From NCBI GenBank assembly GCA_017643165.1, contig JAEPNY010000001.1, forward strand, positions 868,001-932,000: a DNA stretch of 64,000 nucleotides. The letters are read 5' to 3'. Every line of letters begins with the position of its first letter. The first letter of the stretch is position 1. Shown piece after piece: positions 45,401-55,741 of the stretch. Made by a program: the position numbers and the translations under genes. The stretch comes from Psychroserpens sp. Lineage in GTDB: Bacteria > Bacteroidota > Bacteroidia > Flavobacteriales > Flavobacteriaceae. The notes beneath the pieces are model-generated. The model ran no database searches and was not told where the DNA came from. It was given only the letters and a program-made list of their open reading frames with translations.

Positions 45401-46277
45401 AACTTCTGGAACATGGACAACAGATGATCACTTGAACAGATTAGTTGCAGATTTAATCCACAACTATAAGATCAAGGAAAATGATCTTCAAGGATCACTT
45501 CGTCGTGAGAAGTTCACAATTTCAGTTGGAGACGAATTACCAGCAGGTATTATCAAACTTGCTAAAGTTTACGTTGCTAAGAAACGTAAATTGAAAGTAG
45601 GTGATAAGATGGCAGGTCGTCACGGTAACAAAGGTATTGTGGCGCGTATCGTTCGTCAAGAAGATATGCCATTCTTAGAAGATGGTACGCCTGTAGATAT
45701 CGTTCTTAACCCATTAGGTGTACCTTCTCGTATGAATATCGGACAGATCTATGAAACTGTACTTGGATGGGCTGGTCAGAAATTAGGACGCAAATATGCG
45801 ACGCCAATTTTTGATGGTGCAACCTTAGAGCAGATCAATGGATTTACTGATGAAGCCGGAATTCCACGATTTGGTCATACATATTTATATGACGGTGGAA
45901 CAGGAGATCGTTTTGATCAAGCGGCAACCGTTGGTGTGATCTACATGATCAAATTAGGTCATATGATCGACGACAAAATGCACGCAAGATCGATTGGACC
46001 TTACTCATTAATTACACAGCAACCATTAGGTGGTAAAGCACAATTTGGTGGTCAGCGTTTTGGTGAGATGGAGGTATGGGCACTTGAAGCTTATGGAGCT
46101 TCAAGTACACTACGTGAGATCTTAACTGTAAAATCAGATGACGTTATTGGTAGAGCTAAAACTTACGAAGCAATCGTAAAAGGAGAGCCAATGCCTGAAC
46201 CAGGACTACCTGAATCTTTCAACGTATTAATGCACGAATTGAAAGGATTAGGATTAGATATTAGATTAGAAGAATAA
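42465..46277 (+). CDS. rpoB: DNA-directed RNA polymerase subunit beta
   Basis: 1270 aa, standard for Bacteroidota. It contains the rifampicin-region sequence [18 protein letters not shown] followed by [20 protein letters not shown], then [11 protein letters not shown], and the C-terminal [16 protein letters not shown] and [24 protein letters not shown]. It is transcribed with rpoC after a 68-nt spacer that holds a hairpin. It binds DNA and nascent RNA in the polymerase core. Confidence 0.98.
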   Translation: MLANTAERLNFSSIVNRTEYPDFLDIQIKSFQDFFQLETKSEERGNEGLYNTFMENFPITDTRNQFVLEFLDYFIDPPRYTIEECIERGLTYSVPLKARLKLYCTDPEHEDFETIVQDVYLGTIPYMTPSGTFCINGAERVVVSQLHRSPGVFFSQSFHANGTKLYSARVIPFKGSWIEFATDINQVMYAYIDRKKKLPVTTLFRAIGFERDKDILEIFDLAEEVKVSKSGLKKVIGRKLAARVLNTWHEDFVDEDTGEVVSIERNEIVLDRDTEIDKDNIEEILEAGVKTILLHKETSQQGDYAIIHNTLQKDPTNSEKEAVEHIYRQLRNAEPPDEETARGIIDKLFFSDQRYSLGEVGRYRMNKKLGLDIGMDKQVLTKEDIITIIKYLIELINSKAEIDDIDHLSNRRVRTVGEQLSSQFGVGLARMARTIRERMNVRDNEVFTPIDLINAKTLSSVINSFFGTNQLSQFMDQTNPLAEITHKRRLSALGPGGLSRERAGFEVRDVHYTHYGRLCPIETPEGPNIGLISSLSVYAKVNSMGFIETPYRKADNGVVDIKNEPTYLSAEEEEDMLIAQANIRVDDKGKIVEDKIIARQEGDFPVVEPSNVHYTDVAPNQIASISASLIPFLEHDDANRALMGSNMMRQAVPLLRPESPIVGTGLERQVASDSRVLINAEGNGVVEYVDANEIVIKYERTDEEAMVSFDGDTKTYPLVKFRKTNQGTSINLKPIVTKGDKVVLGQVLCEGYATQNGELALGRNMKVAFMPWKGYNFEDAIVISEKVVRDDIFTSIHIDEYSLEVRDTKLGNEELTNDIPNVSEEATKDLDENGMIRIGAEIKPGDILIGKITPKGESDPTPEEKLLRAIFGDKAGDVKDASLKASPSLHGVVIEKKLFSRAIKDKRKRAKDKEDIEALETIYDKKFDDLQAVLVEKLFALVNGKTAQGIYNDLGEEIIPKGKKYTLKMLNAVDDYTHLTSGTWTTDDHLNRLVADLIHNYKIKENDLQGSLRREKFTISVGDELPAGIIKLAKVYVAKKRKLKVGDKMAGRHGNKGIVARIVRQEDMPFLEDGTPVDIVLNPLGVPSRMNIGQIYETVLGWAGQKLGRKYATPIFDGATLEQINGFTDEAGIPRFGHTYLYDGGTGDRFDQAATVGVIYMIKLGHMIDDKMHARSIGPYSLITQQPLGGKAQFGGQRFGEMEVWALEAYGASSTLREILTVKSDDVIGRAKTYEAIVKGEPMPEPGLPESFNVLMHELKGLGLDIRLEE

Positions 46278-46288
46278 AAAAGGTTAGG

Positions 46289-46318
46289 TCTGCAGTCGTA
46301 GATTCCTACTGCTGCAGA
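46289..46318 (+). other. hairpin in the rpoB-rpoC spacer
   Basis: TCTGCAG (46289-46295) pairs with CTGCAGA (46312-46318), and after a 2-nt internal loop GTAG pairs with CTAC. There is no T-run, so it is not a terminator; it may stabilise or process the mRNA. Confidence 0.5.
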
Positions 46319-46345
46319 TTGATAACTTAAGACTATAAAGTTATT

Positions 46346-49300
46346 ATGGCAAGAAGACAAGATAAGAATACAGTACAGAGATTCAATAAAATCTCAATTG
46401 GTTTGGCATCGCCAGAATCTGTTTTAGCAGCTTCGCGTGGTGAAGTATTGAAACCAGAAACTATTAATTATCGAACACATAAACCAGAACGTGATGGTTT
46501 ATTCTGTGAGCGTATCTTCGGTCCTGTGAAGGATTTTGAATGTGCTTGTGGTAAATATAAAAGAATACGCTACAAAGGAATCGTTTGTGACCGATGTGGT
46601 GTTGAAGTAACTGAAAAGAAAGTGCGTCGTGATCGCGTTGGACACATCAACTTAGTTGTGCCTGTTGCTCACATTTGGTACTTCCGTTCGTTACCAAATA
46701 AAATTGGATACTTATTAGGGTTACCATCTAAGCGTTTGGATATGATTATCTATTACGAACGCTATGTTGTAATTCAACCAGGTGAGGCTAAAAATGCAGA
46801 AGGAGAACCATTACAAAAAATGGATTTCTTAACTGAGGAGGAGTACTTGAATATCATGGAAACGCTTCCACAGGAAAACAGACATTTAGAAGACTCTGAT
46901 CCTAATAAATTCATTGCTAAAATGGGTGCAGAATGTTTGATTGATCTATTGTCAAGAATTGACTTAGATGAATTGTCATTCGAGTTACGTCATAAAGCAA
47001 ATACTGAAACGTCTAAACAACGTAAAACAGAGGCGCTAAAGCGTTTACAAGTTGTTGAAGCGTTTAGAGATTCTAATGCAAACCGTGAGAATAAGCCTGA
47101 ATGGATGATTATGAAGGCTATTCCAATCATTCCACCAGAATTAAGACCATTAGTGCCTTTAGATGGTGGACGATTTGCAACTTCAGATTTGAATGATCTT
47201 TACCGTCGTGTAATTATCCGTAACAATCGTTTGAAGCGTTTAGTTGAGATCAAAGCACCAGAAGTGATCTTACGTAATGAGAAACGTATGTTACAAGAAT
47301 CAGTTGATTCATTATTTGATAATACACGTAAAGCCTCAGCAGTAAAAACAGATTCGAACAGACCATTAAAGTCGTTATCGGATTCATTAAAAGGTAAGCA
47401 AGGACGTTTCCGTCAAAACTTACTTGGTAAGCGAGTTGATTATTCGGCACGTTCTGTAATTGTTGTTGGACCAGAATTAAAATTATTCGAATGTGGATTG
47501 CCAAAGAATATGGCAGCAGAATTATACAAACCTTTTATCATTAGAAAACTGATTGAAAGAGGAATTGTTAAGACTGTAAAATCTGCAAAGAAAATTATAG
47601 ATAGAAAAGAGCCTGTAGTTTGGGATATCTTAGAGAATGTTCTTAAAGGACATCCAGTATTACTAAACCGTGCTCCTACATTACACCGTCTTGGTATTCA
47701 AGCTTTCCAACCAAAATTAATCGAAGGAAAAGCAATTCAGTTACACCCATTAGTGTGTACTGCATTTAATGCCGATTTCGATGGTGACCAGATGGCTGTG
47801 CATTTACCATTAGGTCCGGAAGCGATCTTAGAAGCACAGTTATTAATGTTAGCATCACATAATATTTTGAACCCAGCTAATGGTTCGCCTGTTACTGTAC
47901 CTTCTCAGGATATGGTTCTTGGGCTTTATTATATGACTAAGTTGAGAAAATCAACTAAAGAGGTTCCTGTAAAAGGTGAAGGCTTAACATTCTACTCTCC
48001 GGAAGAAGTAACGATTGCTTACAACGAGAAGGTAGTAGATTTAAATGCTGGTATTAAAGTAAGAACTCAAGACTTCAATGAAGAAGGCGAATTAACAACT
48101 CAGATCATTGAAACTACTGTAGGACGTGTACTCTTTAATGAAAAAGTCCCTGCTGCTGCTGGTTACATCAACCAGGTCTTAACAAAGAAATTATTAAGAG
48201 ATATTATTCATGATATCTTAAAAGTGACAAGCGTTCCTGAAACAGCAGAATTCCTTGATGAGATTAAAACTCAAGGATATAAATTTGCCTTCCAAGGTGG
48301 ATTATCATTCAGTTTAGGTGATATTATCATTCCAGCAGAAAAGCAAGGAATGATCGATCAAGCAAATGGTCTTGTTGATGGTATTATGGCCAACTATAAT
48401 ATGGGTCTGATTACGAATAATGAACGTTACAATCAAGTAATTGATATTTGGACATCTACAAATGCTGAGTTAACCGAGCTTTCTATGAAACGTATTAGAG
48501 AGGATCAACAAGGATTTAACTCGGTATATATGATGCTTGATTCTGGAGCTCGTGGATCTAAAGAGCAGATTCGTCAGTTAACTGGTATGCGTGGATTAAT
48601 GGCTAAGCCTAAAAAATCAAATGCAGGTGGTGGTGAGATTATTGAGAATCCAATTCTTTCTAACTTTAAGGAAGGACTTTCAATCTTAGAATACTTTATC
48701 TCTACGCACGGTGCTCGTAAAGGTCTTGCCGATACGGCATTAAAAACTGCAGATGCTGGATACTTAACACGTCGTTTAGTAGATGTTTCTCAAGATGTGA
48801 TTATCTATGAAGAAGATTGTGGAACTTTAAGAGGTATTGAAGTAACTCCACTTAAGAAGAATGAAGAGGTAATCGAAACTCTAGCAGCTAGAATCGTTGG
48901 TCGTACGTCATTAAATGATGTATACGATCCATTGACCGAAGAGTTACTTGTTGAAGCAGGTGGTCATATTGATGATGAGATTGCTAAGCGTATTGATGCA
49001 TCACCATTAGATTCTATAGAAGTGCGTTCTGCATTAACTTGTGAAGCTAAAAAAGGTATTTGTGCTAAGTGTTACGGTCGTAACCTAGCCACTGGAAAAA
49101 TGGTTCAAAGAGGTGAAGCTGTTGGAGTTGTTGCTGCACAGTCGATTGGAGAGCCTGGTACGCAGTTAACGCTTCGTACATTCCACGTAGGAGGTATTGC
49201 AGGTAACATTTCAGAAGAGAATAAATTAACAGTGAAGTTTGACGGTATTGCAGAAATTGAAGATCTTAAAACTGTTAAGAGTACTGATAACGAAGGTAAT

Positions 49301-50647
49301 GAAGTGGATGTAGTAATCTCTAGAACTTCAGAATTGAAGTTAGTAGATGCTAAAACTGGTATTACTTTAAGTACTAATAATATTCCTTATGGTTCATATA
49401 TTTATGTGAAACCAGGAAAAAAGGTGAAAGAAGGCGATGTGATTTGTCAGTGGGATCCTTACAACGGTGTAATTATTTCGGAATTCGCTGGTAAAGTGAA
49501 GTACGAAAACATCGAGCAAGGTGTGACATATCAAGTTGAAATCGATGAGCAAACTGGATTCCAGGAAAAAGTTATTTCTGAATCTAGAAATAAGAAATTG
49601 ATTCCAACTCTTCATATCGAAGATTCAAAAGGAGAAACAATCCGTTCTTATAACTTACCAGTAGGAGCACACTTAATGATTGATGATGGTGAAAAGATTA
49701 AGGTTGGTAAAATCTTAGTTAAGATCCCTCGTAAATCGGCTAAAGCTGGTGATATTACGGGTGGTTTACCACGTGTAACTGAGCTATTCGAAGCACGTAA
49801 TCCATCTAACCCTGCTGTTGTTAGTGAAATTGATGGTGTTGTTTCCTTCGGAAAAATTAAACGTGGTAACCGTGAGATTATCATTGAGTCTAAACTTGGA
49901 GAAATTAAGAAGTACTTAGTAAAACTATCGAATCAAATCCTAGTTCAGGAGAATGATTACGTAAAAGCTGGTATGCCATTATCTGATGGTTCAATTACAC
50001 CAAATGATATCTTAAATATCAAAGGACCTGCTGCAGTTCAGCAGTACTTAGTAAATGAAGTACAGGAAGTATACCGTTTACAAGGTGTGAAGATTAACGA
50101 TAAGCACTTTGAAGTTGTTGTAAGACAAATGATGCGTAAAGTGAGAATTATTGATTCAGGTGATACAATTTTCTTAGAAGATCAATTAGTACATAAATCA
50201 GACTTTATTGAGGAAAATGATAAGATTTTCGGATTGAAGGTTGTTGAAGACGCTGGAGATTCTGAAAACTTAAAACCTGGTCAGATTATCACGTCTAGAG
50301 AACTAAGAGATGAAAATTCAATCTTAAGAAGAGAGGACAAAGCTTTAGCAACAGCTAGAGAAGCTCAACCAGCTACTGCGACTCCAATCTTACAAGGTAT
50401 CACAAGAGCATCGTTACAGACTAAATCATTTATTTCTGCGGCTTCCTTCCAGGAAACAACTAAAGTATTAAATGAAGCAGCTGTTAATGGTAAGATTGAT
50501 ACGCTAGAAGGATTGAAAGAGAATGTAATCGTCGGTCATAGAATTCCTGCCGGAACAGGTGTTAGAAACTTTGATAATATCATCGTAGGTTCTAAGGAAG
50601 AATTCAATGAAATGATGAAAGCAAAAGAAGAAATGAATTACAATTAA
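46346..50647 (+). CDS. rpoC: DNA-directed RNA polymerase subunit beta'
   Basis: 1433 aa. Zinc site 1 is [20 protein letters not shown] near residues 67-88. The catalytic NADFDGD lies at 475-481 with the three Mg2+ Asp residues D477, D479 and D481. Zinc site 2 is around CGTLRG and [13 protein letters not shown]. Bridge helix and trigger loop segments are normal (GPLGLYYMT-type [30 protein letters not shown]). The gene ends before a strong terminator. Confidence 0.98.
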   Translation: MARRQDKNTVQRFNKISIGLASPESVLAASRGEVLKPETINYRTHKPERDGLFCERIFGPVKDFECACGKYKRIRYKGIVCDRCGVEVTEKKVRRDRVGHINLVVPVAHIWYFRSLPNKIGYLLGLPSKRLDMIIYYERYVVIQPGEAKNAEGEPLQKMDFLTEEEYLNIMETLPQENRHLEDSDPNKFIAKMGAECLIDLLSRIDLDELSFELRHKANTETSKQRKTEALKRLQVVEAFRDSNANRENKPEWMIMKAIPIIPPELRPLVPLDGGRFATSDLNDLYRRVIIRNNRLKRLVEIKAPEVILRNEKRMLQESVDSLFDNTRKASAVKTDSNRPLKSLSDSLKGKQGRFRQNLLGKRVDYSARSVIVVGPELKLFECGLPKNMAAELYKPFIIRKLIERGIVKTVKSAKKIIDRKEPVVWDILENVLKGHPVLLNRAPTLHRLGIQAFQPKLIEGKAIQLHPLVCTAFNADFDGDQMAVHLPLGPEAILEAQLLMLASHNILNPANGSPVTVPSQDMVLGLYYMTKLRKSTKEVPVKGEGLTFYSPEEVTIAYNEKVVDLNAGIKVRTQDFNEEGELTTQIIETTVGRVLFNEKVPAAAGYINQVLTKKLLRDIIHDILKVTSVPETAEFLDEIKTQGYKFAFQGGLSFSLGDIIIPAEKQGMIDQANGLVDGIMANYNMGLITNNERYNQVIDIWTSTNAELTELSMKRIREDQQGFNSVYMMLDSGARGSKEQIRQLTGMRGLMAKPKKSNAGGGEIIENPILSNFKEGLSILEYFISTHGARKGLADTALKTADAGYLTRRLVDVSQDVIIYEEDCGTLRGIEVTPLKKNEEVIETLAARIVGRTSLNDVYDPLTEELLVEAGGHIDDEIAKRIDASPLDSIEVRSALTCEAKKGICAKCYGRNLATGKMVQRGEAVGVVAAQSIGEPGTQLTLRTFHVGGIAGNISEENKLTVKFDGIAEIEDLKTVKSTDNEGNEVDVVISRTSELKLVDAKTGITLSTNNIPYGSYIYVKPGKKVKEGDVICQWDPYNGVIISEFAGKVKYENIEQGVTYQVEIDEQTGFQEKVISESRNKKLIPTLHIEDSKGETIRSYNLPVGAHLMIDDGEKIKVGKILVKIPRKSAKAGDITGGLPRVTELFEARNPSNPAVVSEIDGVVSFGKIKRGNREIIIESKLGEIKKYLVKLSNQILVQENDYVKAGMPLSDGSITPNDILNIKGPAAVQQYLVNEVQEVYRLQGVKINDKHFEVVVRQMMRKVRIIDSGDTIFLEDQLVHKSDFIEENDKIFGLKVVEDAGDSENLKPGQIITSRELRDENSILRREDKALATAREAQPATATPILQGITRASLQTKSFISAASFQETTKVLNEAAVNGKIDTLEGLKENVIVGHRIPAGTGVRNFDNIIVGSKEEFNEMMKAKEEMNYN

Positions 50648-50682
50648 GATTCCGAAATTTATTGTAATTTTAAATCATAGTC

Positions 50683-50715
50683 ATAAAATCCCGTTTCATA
50701 CGGGATTTTATGTTC
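50683..50715 (+). terminator. terminator of the rpoBC operon
   Basis: ATAAAATCCCGT (50683-50694) and ACGGGATTTTAT (50700-50711) form a perfect 12-bp stem with a 5-nt loop; the 3' arm supplies the T-run. It lies 36 nt after rpoC. The DUF3467 gene begins 27 nt later, so some read-through is possible. Confidence 0.8.
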
Positions 50716-50741
50716 ATACTAACACATAAAATAGCTATAAC

Positions 50742-51056
50742 ATGGCAGAAGATAATAAGAATAAAAAACCTGGTATTAATATAGAATTAGATGAAAAAAC
50801 TGCTGAAGGCACCTATTCTAACTTGGCAATTATTAATCATTCAGTATCTGAATTTGTGATTGACTTTGTAAGTATCATGCCTGGGACACCAAAAAGTAAA
50901 GTCAAATCAAGAATAATCTTGACACCTCAGCACGCTAAGCGACTCTTAAAAGCTTTAGGAGAAAATGTACAGCGTTTTGAAAAAGCGCACGGCGAAATCA
51001 AAGATTATGAGCAACCACCAATTCCTCTTAACTTTGGTCCTACTGGTCAAGCTTAA
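50742..51056 (+). CDS. DUF3467 domain-containing protein
   Basis: 104 aa. The domain spans almost the whole protein: GTYSNLAIINHSVSEFVIDFVSIMPGTPKSKVKSRIILTP, then HAKRLLKALGENVQRFE. In Bacteroidota this gene commonly follows rpoC, suggesting a link to transcription, but its role is not known. It has its own terminator. Confidence 0.92.
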   Translation: MAEDNKNKKPGINIELDEKTAEGTYSNLAIINHSVSEFVIDFVSIMPGTPKSKVKSRIILTPQHAKRLLKALGENVQRFEKAHGEIKDYEQPPIPLNFGPTGQA

Positions 51057-51080
51057 ACAATTGAATCCTAATAAATTAAA

Positions 51081-51113
51081 AATGCCTTTGTCAATGAGAC
51101 AAAGGCATTTTTA
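51081..51113 (+). terminator. terminator of the DUF3467 gene
   Basis: A perfect 12-bp stem (AATGCCTTTGTC 51081-51092 with GACAAAGGCATT 51098-51109), 5-nt loop, then TTT. The palindrome may also act on the reverse strand. Confidence 0.85.
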
Positions 51114-51167
51114 GTAATTAGCGTTTCTATTATGTCGGATGAGGTGTTTTTTTTAATGGATTGAGGA

Positions 51168-51254
51168 TCAATAAGCGACTTTAGCGCGCTTAAGACTTTG
51201 CATATACCGTTTTCTGAGAAACTTGTACAGCATGCTCAATAAGACAAAGATCAT
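51168..51254 (-). CDS. possible 28-aa basic membrane peptide
   Basis: The ATG at 51254 directly follows the TAA of the Fe-S gene with no gap. The product starts MIFVLLSMLYKFLRKRYM and ends with a Lys/Arg-rich tail: a short hydrophobic helix plus positive charges. Small size and lack of known relatives keep confidence low. Confidence 0.35.
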   Translation of the reverse strand: MIFVLLSMLYKFLRKRYMQSLKRAKVAY

Positions 51255-51482
51255 TTATGCAACCTCTTGTTTAACATGAAATTGTAATGCTCCAGAAGGG
51301 CATTTTCTAACTTGTGAAATAATTTGTTCCGTAGTTGCACCCTCGAGGTCTATCCAAGGGATTACAGAATGTCTAAAAACAGATGATAATTCTTTAGCAC
51401 AGCGCTCTGCATTTATGCACTGACATGGCTTGTAGGTAACAGTAATCTCATCATTACTGAAAACATTAGGAGTCGTTTTCAT
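51255..51482 (-). CDS. YjdI-like (4Fe-4S) mono-cluster protein
   Basis: 75 aa. Cysteines C20, C22, C28 and C61 (KPCQC, ERC, RKCPSGAL) match the divergent mono-cluster ferredoxin domain (Fer4_19), which binds one [4Fe-4S] cluster. In many genomes it neighbours a GNAT acetyltransferase; none is next to it here. Downstream of prfC on the same strand with a 136-nt spacer. Confidence 0.85.
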   Translation of the reverse strand: MKTTPNVFSNDEITVTYKPCQCINAERCAKELSSVFRHSVIPWIDLEGATTEQIISQVRKCPSGALQFHVKQEVA

Positions 51483-51618
51483 TGTAGATCAATTTTGGGG
51501 TTTAATCTGTTTTAAATGTATTGAACGCAATCGTTTTCGCATGTTAAATACCGACTAAAAGTATAAAAACATCGATGAAATACAAAATTTAAGGTAAAAA
51601 ATCGATGAACGGTAAACT

Positions 51619-53214
51619 CTATTTGTCGTCGAATTCCGACGTGAAATGAAATTTTATACTTGGGTATTTCTGTTGTGTCATTTGTAATGAGAACGATGAA
51701 TCTGCTAAAAATACAAGTTGCCCACGTTTGTCTTTTGCTAAAAAGCGTTGTTTAACCCTTATAAACTCCTTGTATTCATCATTTTTGTCATCGTCAGGAT
51801 CTATCCAACATGCCTTATGAACATTTACATTTTCGTAAGTACATTTGGCTCCATATTCGTGTTCTAATCGATATTGAATCACTTCGTACTGAAGTGCTCC
51901 GACCGTACCTATGACCTTTCTTCCATTAAGCTCTAACGTAAATAGCTGTGCAACACCTTCGTCCATTAATTGATCAATTCCTTTGTACAACTGCTTTGCC
52001 TTAAGAGGATCTGCATTATTAATGTATCTGAAGTGTTCAGGTGAGAAACTTGGGATTCCTTTATAATTTAAAACTTCGCCTTCAGTTAATGTATCACCAA
52101 TTTTAAAGTTGCCAGTATCTTGCAAACCTACAATGTCACCAGGGTAGGAGACATCAACGATCTCTTTCTTCTCAGCAAAAAATGCATTTGGACTTGAGAA
52201 TTTTAGCTTTTTATTATGTCGAACATGAAGATAAGGTGTATTCCTTTTAAATTCTCCAGAAACGACTTTTACGAATGCTAAGCGGTTTCTATGGTTAGGG
52301 TCCATATTCGCATGGATTTTAAACACAAAGCCAGTAAATTTATCTTCTCTTGGTTCAACCAAACGTGTGTCACTCTGTTTTGGACGAGGTTCTGGAGCAA
52401 TGTCCACAAAACAATCTAACAATTCACGAACCCCAAAATTATTCAAAGCAGAACCAAAGAATACGGGTTGTAATTCTCCATTTAGATATGCTGTTTTATC
52501 AAATTCGGGATAAATACCTTCAACGAGTTCGATTTCTTCTCGCAAAGTTTGCGCAGAAGTCTCACCTACCAGTTCATCAAGTTTAGAATCGGCTAAATCA
52601 TTAATTTCAACCGTATCTTCAATATCTTTTTTACTATCTCCTGTGAAAATGTTTACATTTTTCTCCCATAGGTTATAGATGCCTTTAAACTCATAGCCCA
52701 TTCCAATAGGAAAACTCATTGGAACAACCTTAAGTCCAAGCTTTTGTTCAATTTCATCTAACAAATCAAATGCATCTTTTCCTTCACGATCTAGTTTATT
52801 TATGAATACGATCATTGGAATATTACGCATTCTACAAACCTCTACTAATTTTTCGGTTTGTTCCTCCACACCTTTAGCAACGTCGATCACGACGATTACA
52901 CTATCAACAGCCGTAAGGGTTCTGAATGTGTCTTCAGCAAAATCCTTATGACCTGGTGTGTCCAAAATATTAATCTTAGTACCATTGTATTCGAAGGCTA
53001 GAACTGATGTTGCAACAGAGATACCTCGTTGACGCTCTATTTCCATAAAGTCACTGGTAGCTCCTTTTTTAATTTTATTACTTTTTACAGCACCAGCTTC
53101 TTGAATAGCACCTCCAAACAACAACAGCTTTTCTGTTAGTGTTGTTTTTCCGGCATCCGGATGTGAGATGATACCAAACGTACGTCGTCTATTGATTTCT
53201 TGCGTAAAACTCAT
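51619..53214 (-). CDS. prfC: peptide chain release factor 3
   Basis: 531 aa from the ATG at 53214 (MSFTQEINRRRTFGII). The frame is open to an ATG at 53235, but that lies inside the -7 box, so the later start is chosen. The translation GTPase has SHPDAGKTT (G1), DTPGHKD (G3) and NKLDREG (G4). Domains 2 and 3 follow with the RF3-specific C-terminal region (VGALQYEVIQYRLEHEYG). RF3 releases RF1/RF2 from the ribosome after termination. Confidence 0.95.
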   Translation of the reverse strand: MSFTQEINRRRTFGIISHPDAGKTTLTEKLLLFGGAIQEAGAVKSNKIKKGATSDFMEIERQRGISVATSVLAFEYNGTKINILDTPGHKDFAEDTFRTLTAVDSVIVVIDVAKGVEEQTEKLVEVCRMRNIPMIVFINKLDREGKDAFDLLDEIEQKLGLKVVPMSFPIGMGYEFKGIYNLWEKNVNIFTGDSKKDIEDTVEINDLADSKLDELVGETSAQTLREEIELVEGIYPEFDKTAYLNGELQPVFFGSALNNFGVRELLDCFVDIAPEPRPKQSDTRLVEPREDKFTGFVFKIHANMDPNHRNRLAFVKVVSGEFKRNTPYLHVRHNKKLKFSSPNAFFAEKKEIVDVSYPGDIVGLQDTGNFKIGDTLTEGEVLNYKGIPSFSPEHFRYINNADPLKAKQLYKGIDQLMDEGVAQLFTLELNGRKVIGTVGALQYEVIQYRLEHEYGAKCTYENVNVHKACWIDPDDDKNDEYKEFIRVKQRFLAKDKRGQLVFLADSSFSLQMTQQKYPSIKFHFTSEFDDK

Positions 53215-53232
53215 AGTGATTTTTGATAGGTG

Positions 53233-53240
53233 CAAATATA
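53233..53240 (-). promoter_or_regulatory. -7 box (TATATTTG, reverse strand) of prfC
   Basis: A perfect match on the reverse strand 18 nt before the ATG at 53214. It overlaps the alternative upstream ATG (53235) and so helps decide the start. No -33 TTG was clear. Confidence 0.6.
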
Positions 53241-53399
53241 CTTTTTTCTAAGATGTTTATAAGCGATACAGTTGTAATTCTATAGCATTCTGATCGATAA
53301 TTTTTCAATCAGTTGTAGGATCTATTAAATAAAAGTTAAAAAGCAGGTGATTTGATACGTATCGGATTTTAAATCGGTTCAATTGTTAATTTAAGTTGT

Positions 53400-53407
53400 T
53401 ATTTTTG
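53400..53407 (+). promoter_or_regulatory. -7 box (TATTTTTG) of idi
   Basis: A perfect match ending 6 nt before the ATG at 53414, predicting a very short leader. The spacer upstream carries a perfect palindrome GATACGTATC (53354-53363) and GATTT-T-AAATC (53365-53375), possible operator sites. Confidence 0.5.
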
Positions 53408-53413
53408 TAATCT

Positions 53414-53938
53414 ATGATAGAAGAACAAGTAATTCTAGTAAACGAAAAGGATGAGCAAATTGGTATAATGCCTAAAATGGAAGCTCATGAAAAAGCGGTA
53501 TTGCATCGTGCATTTTCTGTGTTTATTTTTAATGAAAAGCACGAATTGATGTTACAGCAACGCGCAAAGCATAAGTATCACTCTCCTTTATTGTGGACCA
53601 ATACTTGCTGTAGTCACCAGCGTGTTGGTGAAACTAATATCGAAGCAGGAAAACGTCGTTTACAAGAAGAAATGGGGTTTGCTGTCGACCTAAAAGAAAC
53701 AACCTCTTTTATATATAAAGCTCCTTTTGATAATGGCCTAACAGAGCATGAATTTGATCATGTCATGGTTGGATATTATAATGGAGAACCGATAATCAAT
53801 CCAGACGAAGTTGAAAGTTGGAAATGGATGAGCTTAGATGCTGTTAAAGTTGATATGACATTACATCCAGATACTTATACGGCTTGGTTTAAGATTATCT
53901 TCGATAAATTCTATGAATTTATAAATATCACAAAGTAA
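53414..53938 (+). CDS. idi: isopentenyl-diphosphate delta-isomerase (type 1)
   Basis: 174 aa. Nudix-fold enzyme interconverting IPP and DMAPP for isoprenoid synthesis. TNTCCSHQRVGE holds the catalytic Cys and a metal-binding His, and the Nudix helix is ...AGKRRLQEEMGF. EHEFDHVMVGYY and ESWKWMSLDAV are also family segments. The stop overlaps the next ATG (TAATG), so it is coupled to queD. Confidence 0.93.
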   Translation: MIEEQVILVNEKDEQIGIMPKMEAHEKAVLHRAFSVFIFNEKHELMLQQRAKHKYHSPLLWTNTCCSHQRVGETNIEAGKRRLQEEMGFAVDLKETTSFIYKAPFDNGLTEHEFDHVMVGYYNGEPIINPDEVESWKWMSLDAVKVDMTLHPDTYTAWFKIIFDKFYEFINITK

Positions 53939-54348
53939 TGCGAGTTACCGTACATAGAAGAGCACATTTTAATGCTGCACATAGATTATATCGGAAGGAC
54001 TGGAGTTTTGAAAAAAATGATCAAGTCTTCGGAAAATGTAATAATCCAAATTTCCATGGCCACAACTATGAATTGATTGCCAGTGTAACAGGAGATATTG
54101 ATCCTGAAACGGGTTATGTTATTGATGTCAAAATACTGAAAGACATTATTAAATCAGAAGTTGAGGATGCATTTGATCATAAAAACTTAAATTTAGAAGT
54201 TCCTGAGTTTCAAGAACTCAATCCAACCGCGGAAAATATTGTGGTGGTCATTTATAATAAGATTAAAAAGCATTTAAATCCAGATTTTGATTTAGAAGTT
54301 ACACTTTATGAAACACCTCGAAATTTCGTAACATACTCTGGTGAATGA
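53938..54348 (+). CDS. queD: 6-pyruvoyl-tetrahydropterin synthase / QueD family
   Basis: 136 aa. Zinc ligands lie in HFNAAHRL and FHGHNYEL; the catalytic Cys is in FGKCNNPN. The C-terminal ENIVVVIYNKIK and LYETPRNFVTY complete the T-fold. The family either makes 6-carboxytetrahydropterin for queuosine or the pterin cofactor; sequence alone does not settle which. It overlaps idi by 1 nt and manA by 4 nt. Confidence 0.88.
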   Translation: MRVTVHRRAHFNAAHRLYRKDWSFEKNDQVFGKCNNPNFHGHNYELIASVTGDIDPETGYVIDVKILKDIIKSEVEDAFDHKNLNLEVPEFQELNPTAENIVVVIYNKIKKHLNPDFDLEVTLYETPRNFVTYSGE

Positions 54349-55316
54349 ATTCAAAATTTTATCCCATAAAATTTCAACCCATCCTAAAAGAAAAGATTTG
54401 GGGTGGACAAAAACTTGGTTCCATTTTAGAGAAGCCAACTCTACTCTCAAATGTAGGTGAAAGCTGGGAAATAAGTGATGTTGAAGGTGACGTCTCAGTG
54501 GTTAAGAATGGGATATTCAAGGGCCAATCGCTAAAAGAATTAATTACAACCTACACCTCAGAAATAGTAGGAGAGAAGAACTTTAAAATTTTCGGAGATA
54601 AATTTCCATTACTCATAAAGTTTATAGACGCGAAAGACGATCTTTCAATTCAACTACATCCCAACGACTCATTAGCATCAAAGCGCCATAACTCATTTGG
54701 TAAGACTGAAATGTGGTATGTAATGCAAGCCGATGAAGATTCGAGTTTAATTGTCGGATTCAATCAGGAAATGAATAAGGAAACGTATCTAAAGCATCTT
54801 GAAGATAAAACGCTCACTCAAATATTAAATTTTGACAAAGTGAAAGCAGGTGATACGTATTTCATTGAAGCTGGACGAATCCATGCAATTGGTGCAGGTG
54901 TTCTCTTAGCTGAAATACAACAGACCAGCGATATTACATATAGAGTTTATGATTGGGATCGTGTTGATGATCAAGGTAATGAGCGCGAGTTGCATAACGC
55001 TATTGCAATCGATGCCTTTGATTTTGATATGGCAGATGATTTCAGAGTCCATTATAATGCTCTACCAAATCAATCTAATCTTATGGTAGATTGTCCTTAT
55101 TTTAATACTAGCTTTTTACATATAACAGAACAGGTTGAACGCTTGAATACAAAGGATTCTTTTTTTATTTATTTATGCGTTGAAGGTGAGGGTAAAATTG
55201 AATCTCAAAACCATTCAGAAACTATTAGTGCAGGGGAAACTATATTAATTCCAGCAGCGCTAAAATCTTATAAAATAACTTCTGATAGCATGAAGCTTTT
55301 AGAAGTATATGTTTAA
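54345..55316 (+). CDS. manA: mannose-6-phosphate isomerase, class I
   Basis: 323 aa. The cupin metal ligands are visible: QLHPND, KTEMWYVMQ and GRIHAIGAG. This short form is the usual one in Bacteroidota. It interconverts fructose-6-P and mannose-6-P, feeding GDP-mannose and glycan synthesis. It overlaps queD (ATGA) as the third gene of the operon. Confidence 0.92.
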   Translation: MNSKFYPIKFQPILKEKIWGGQKLGSILEKPTLLSNVGESWEISDVEGDVSVVKNGIFKGQSLKELITTYTSEIVGEKNFKIFGDKFPLLIKFIDAKDDLSIQLHPNDSLASKRHNSFGKTEMWYVMQADEDSSLIVGFNQEMNKETYLKHLEDKTLTQILNFDKVKAGDTYFIEAGRIHAIGAGVLLAEIQQTSDITYRVYDWDRVDDQGNERELHNAIAIDAFDFDMADDFRVHYNALPNQSNLMVDCPYFNTSFLHITEQVERLNTKDSFFIYLCVEGEGKIESQNHSETISAGETILIPAALKSYKITSDSMKLLEVYV

Positions 55317-55343
55317 TTTTGTAACAACTTAAAATTATATATC

Positions 55344-55613
55344 ATGGCAAATATTCGAGACCTAAAGAAAGATATCAACTTTGTATTAGGAGATATCATT
55401 GAAGCAGTATATGTATGGGAATACGAAAACACAGATAAAGACACTAAAAAGAGTGAAGCAATTATAGATGAAGCAATTGAGACGTTTGACGATTTAATTG
55501 CAAAGGTCAATAATAGAAGTGTTGAGAACAAAAAGGCCCACTTTAAAGCGATCAAGAACGAATTAGAAGATAAAGGAAGAGCCCTTATCGATAAGTTAAA
55601 TAAATTAGGATAA
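55344..55613 (+). CDS. small uncharacterised helical protein
   Basis: 89 aa, almost all helical and highly charged (DLKKDINFVLGDIIEAVYVWEYEN, then IDEAIETFDDLIAKV and FKAIKNELEDKGRALIDKLNKLG). It has no signal peptide or membrane helix. It lies 27 nt after manA and before tRNA-Thr. Good length, ATG start and coding composition support a real gene; no family was recognised. Confidence 0.75.
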   Translation: MANIRDLKKDINFVLGDIIEAVYVWEYENTDKDTKKSEAIIDEAIETFDDLIAKVNNRSVENKKAHFKAIKNELEDKGRALIDKLNKLG

Positions 55614-55626
55614 TTTATGCAATAGG

Positions 55627-55656
55627 TTGCGAATGTCGAAAGTGATAGTATATTTG
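55627..55656 (+). promoter_or_regulatory. promoter of tRNA-Thr copy 2
   Basis: TTG (55627-55629), 19 nt, then a perfect TATATTTG (55649-55656), ending 10 nt before the mature tRNA 5' end. This is one of the best promoter matches in the window. Confidence 0.85.
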
Positions 55657-55666
55657 CTACGCAAAA

Positions 55667-55740
55667 GCCGATATAGCTCAGCTGGCTAGAGCAGCTGATT
55701 TGTAATCAGCAGGTCGTGGGTTCGAGTCCCTCTATCGGCT
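55667..55740 (+). tRNA. tRNA-Thr (TGT), copy 2
   Basis: 74 nt, identical to 37519-37592 across the whole tRNA. It is a separate transcription unit with its own promoter and terminator. Confidence 0.96.
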
Positions 55741-55741
55741 C

